From contig JAMWET010002880.1 of assembly GCA_024036415.1 (NCBI GenBank), positions 124,001 through 188,000 of the forward strand: DNA of 64,000 nucleotides, in the 5' to 3' direction. Positions within the stretch are counted from its first letter, which is position 1; each line of letters opens with the position of its first letter. Below are positions 60,040-64,000 of the stretch, one piece after another. Position numbers and translations under genes: made by a program. This DNA is from Prochilodus magdalenae. Taxonomy: Eukaryota > Chordata > Actinopteri > Characiformes > Prochilodontidae. The notes beneath the pieces are model-generated. The model ran no database searches and was not told where the DNA came from. It worked only from the letters and a program-made list of their open reading frames with translations.

Positions 60040-60217
60040 ACGTTTCCAGCGTGAAGTCGCTCCAGGCCAGGTGGTGGCGCTAATTCTGTACCTATAGCTT
60101 TATCCAACTGCACTAAAGTGGAGAAGCAGGAGATCATGTTGTGGTCAGCAGTCCCCGCCTCCTCCGTGCCCAGACAGTGTTGTTGGAGGACCAGAAGCCA
60201 GAGCTGAACTATTGAAG
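60040..60217 (+). promoter_or_regulatory. Promoter A / first exon of ZF13
   Basis: CTCF-like motif CCAGGTGGTGGCGCTA at 60067-60082, a GC box-like CCCCGCCTCC near 60154, and an exon ending at 60217 before GTAGGA. The intron start is conserved to about 60610, the longest such match with ZF7. The predicted intron is 60218-61730 (1513 bp). Confidence 0.78.
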
Positions 60218-60610
60218 GTAGGAAGCTGTCCGACACTTTAACACTCACTGTTCTTCATTCACTCTGAGACACACAGCTGGAGACACATCTGAGTTCTGAG
60301 AATAAGATCGGATGGGTTTAAATAGATTAGACACACAGAAGCAGCTTCATTCAGACCAGAGCTGAGTAATGGGAGCTGCTGCTGCTGCTGCTGGACCAGA
60401 ATATGTGGTTGGGAATGTTTTCCTAGTTGGGTTTGATAAACAGAGCAGATCGATTCTGATTTATTTACCAAGTTAGTTCCAGATACATCAACCACATCAA
60501 ATACATGTTCTTTAGATCAAGACTTTGTGAGTGTTGGTTTATCTGATGTGCTTCTGTCCTTTTGTGTGCTAATGTTATCGAGTGAACTCCTTCATTTACA
60601 GACTAACTGT

Positions 60611-62649
<2,039 letters not shown>

Positions 62650-64000
62650 TGTGTATAACCCTAATTCATTTTGGGAATGAAAGTTGGCAGGAGATGGGGC
62701 TTCCATCCCAGTTTTAGCTGTTTAGCTGTTTACGCTGTGTCTAATACATGTGCATGACACATACTAATCAAGAAACTCCTCATTTAATCGTTGAGTGCTT
62801 TCTTCTCTACTCTAGTACTCTTTCCAAGATGGACATTTTGATAAACATTTGAAAATGTGCTCGGCTCCTTCTTTAGTCCTTTTGGTTCATGCACATAATC
62901 AAGATATAACCAGGACAGTGAAGCTTTTGCTTTGCCTGGCAGAACTGAAGTGTGGACTGTAAGACATCAAGCAATCTAAAGGATGTACTGGTGATTCTCC
63001 TCAGTTTGGTCTACATGACATGATATCACATACTGGCCAAGCTCATCAATATTGTGTTGCTGTTTTCAAAGAGTACAAGGACTTCTGTTGATGATGTTCT
63101 TTGATAAAGACGCTGTGTCATGAGACCTGTGTTTGCTGGTGGTATGGGAGTTTGAACTCGGTATCTCCCTCATTATTAAACAGAGTGACAGATGACCAAT
63201 AGGGATGTCCAAGACCTTTGGCCTCACTAAGAGCAACTCTTGCTAATATCATTAGGATGTGCATGTGTGATCCTATCATTTTTGATTCAACATTACCAGT
63301 AACACTGTGTTATGTTTTGTTCATAAAACTATTCAAGTCTGCATTATAGTAGTTTTGATGAATCACTATGCGTATGAAATTCTACATGTAGTTTGTCTTG
63401 TTCACCCTATTGGGCTCTCTTTCCATCTAAGTTGTTGCCTGCAGTTTTTTTTTTCTTAAAGCTTTTGTCTTTAAGCCTTTCTGTGTTCTTTTAAAAAATA
63501 TTTCTTGCTTATCAGTTGCTGTTACACTAAAAAACATTTTCTTATGAAATATAATAACAGTTCAATTTTAAAATTGTATGGTTGAAATGGTCTGGTTATT
63601 GGTCAGTTTCTACTGCGTTATCCTGCCTGCTAGAAAGACGTAGACTGTTCTGTGCTCAGAAGATGTAATGTATATACCTTGACAGACAATAAACGCTCTT
63701 CATACATCAAGGCTTGTTGAAGACAGTTGACTTTTGTCCATGGATTCATTGCTGCTGCAAGAAAAGCTGAAAGATGCAAGAGGCATAATCAATTCTTGGT
63801 TTTAACATGTAACTCTACTGTATAATTAATCCATAAATTTCCTAGGCCTAGATATAGTGTAGATGTCACGATAAAAATGTAATAGATTCCTAGCATTGTC
63901 CCAAACATTTGTGGATAACAATAAAACCAAAACATTTTTGAGAAGAAGAACCCTTCCTGGTGTTATGGTTGGACCGCTATTTTGGCACATCTGTAATGTC
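62650..64000. other. ZF13 3' flank
   Basis: Shares flank modules near 63065 (GTACAAGGACTTCTGTTGATG) and near 63200 with other copies. AATAAAC at about 63688 may be a poly(A) signal. No further gene to the window end. Confidence 0.5.

Overview
The window is vertebrate nuclear DNA, almost certainly from a teleost fish. It is AT-rich and intron-containing, and it holds fish-type mobile elements: an L2-like LINE, the 3' end of an L1-like LINE, RTE/Rex3-like LINE scraps and Tc1/mariner DNA transposons. It also holds a tandem cluster of KRAB-less C2H2 zinc-finger (ZF) genes. The style recalls expanded otophysan ZF clusters, but no species can be named from the sequence. There are no bacterial genes, rRNA genes, CRISPR arrays or convincing tRNA genes.

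The dominant content is 13 related ZF loci, labelled ZF1 to ZF13 here from left to right. ZF1, ZF2 and ZF9 are on the minus strand; the others are on plus. Eleven keep a long open ZF array: ZF1 (7362-8480), ZF2 (11979-12752), ZF3 (17741-18634), ZF4 (24278-25237), ZF5 (29837-30871), ZF6 (34567-35259), ZF7 (40270-41127), ZF9 (49621-50379), ZF10 (52655-53530), ZF11 (56296-56994) and ZF13 (61780-62649). ZF8 (about 45214-45716) and ZF12 (about 58247-58548) are pseudogenes. ZF3, ZF6 and ZF9 each carry a mutation that removes one conserved end of the protein.

The gene unit has a stereotyped plan. A non-coding first exon lies 0.5 to 3.2 kb upstream and comes in two unrelated versions, promoter A and promoter B. 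One intron ends in a pyrimidine tract and CAG. A single second exon carries a leader of about 100 bases, often with a short upstream ORF, followed by the whole coding region. The encoded protein has a conserved N-terminal segment of about 36 residues that I do not recognise as KRAB, SCAN, BTB or ZAD. It then has 6 to 10 C2H2 fingers with TGEKPY-type linkers and a shared atypical last finger in which the second zinc-binding histidine is missing and a cysteine follows closely (HKC). The 3' flanks are also shared between copies, so the duplicated unit is several kb long.

Layout: 1-7.3 kb has no intact gene, with an orphan promoter A and minisatellites. 7.3-14.4 kb holds ZF1 and ZF2, with a double promoter A at ZF2. 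14.6-16.4 kb is an L2-like LINE beside another repeat. 16.8-25.3 kb holds ZF3 and ZF4, separated by transposon and LINE remnants and a possible solo LTR. 28.4-41.1 kb holds ZF5 to ZF7. 42.1-48.2 kb holds a Tc1/mariner element, a 69-bp minisatellite, pseudogene ZF8 and an L1-like fragment. 49.6-62.7 kb holds ZF9 to ZF13.

The proteins are expected to be nuclear, sequence-specific DNA binders. No effector domain is visible, so whether they repress transposons, regulate development or do something else cannot be read from the sequence. Splice sites and promoters are inferred by comparing the copies with each other; no transcript data were available.
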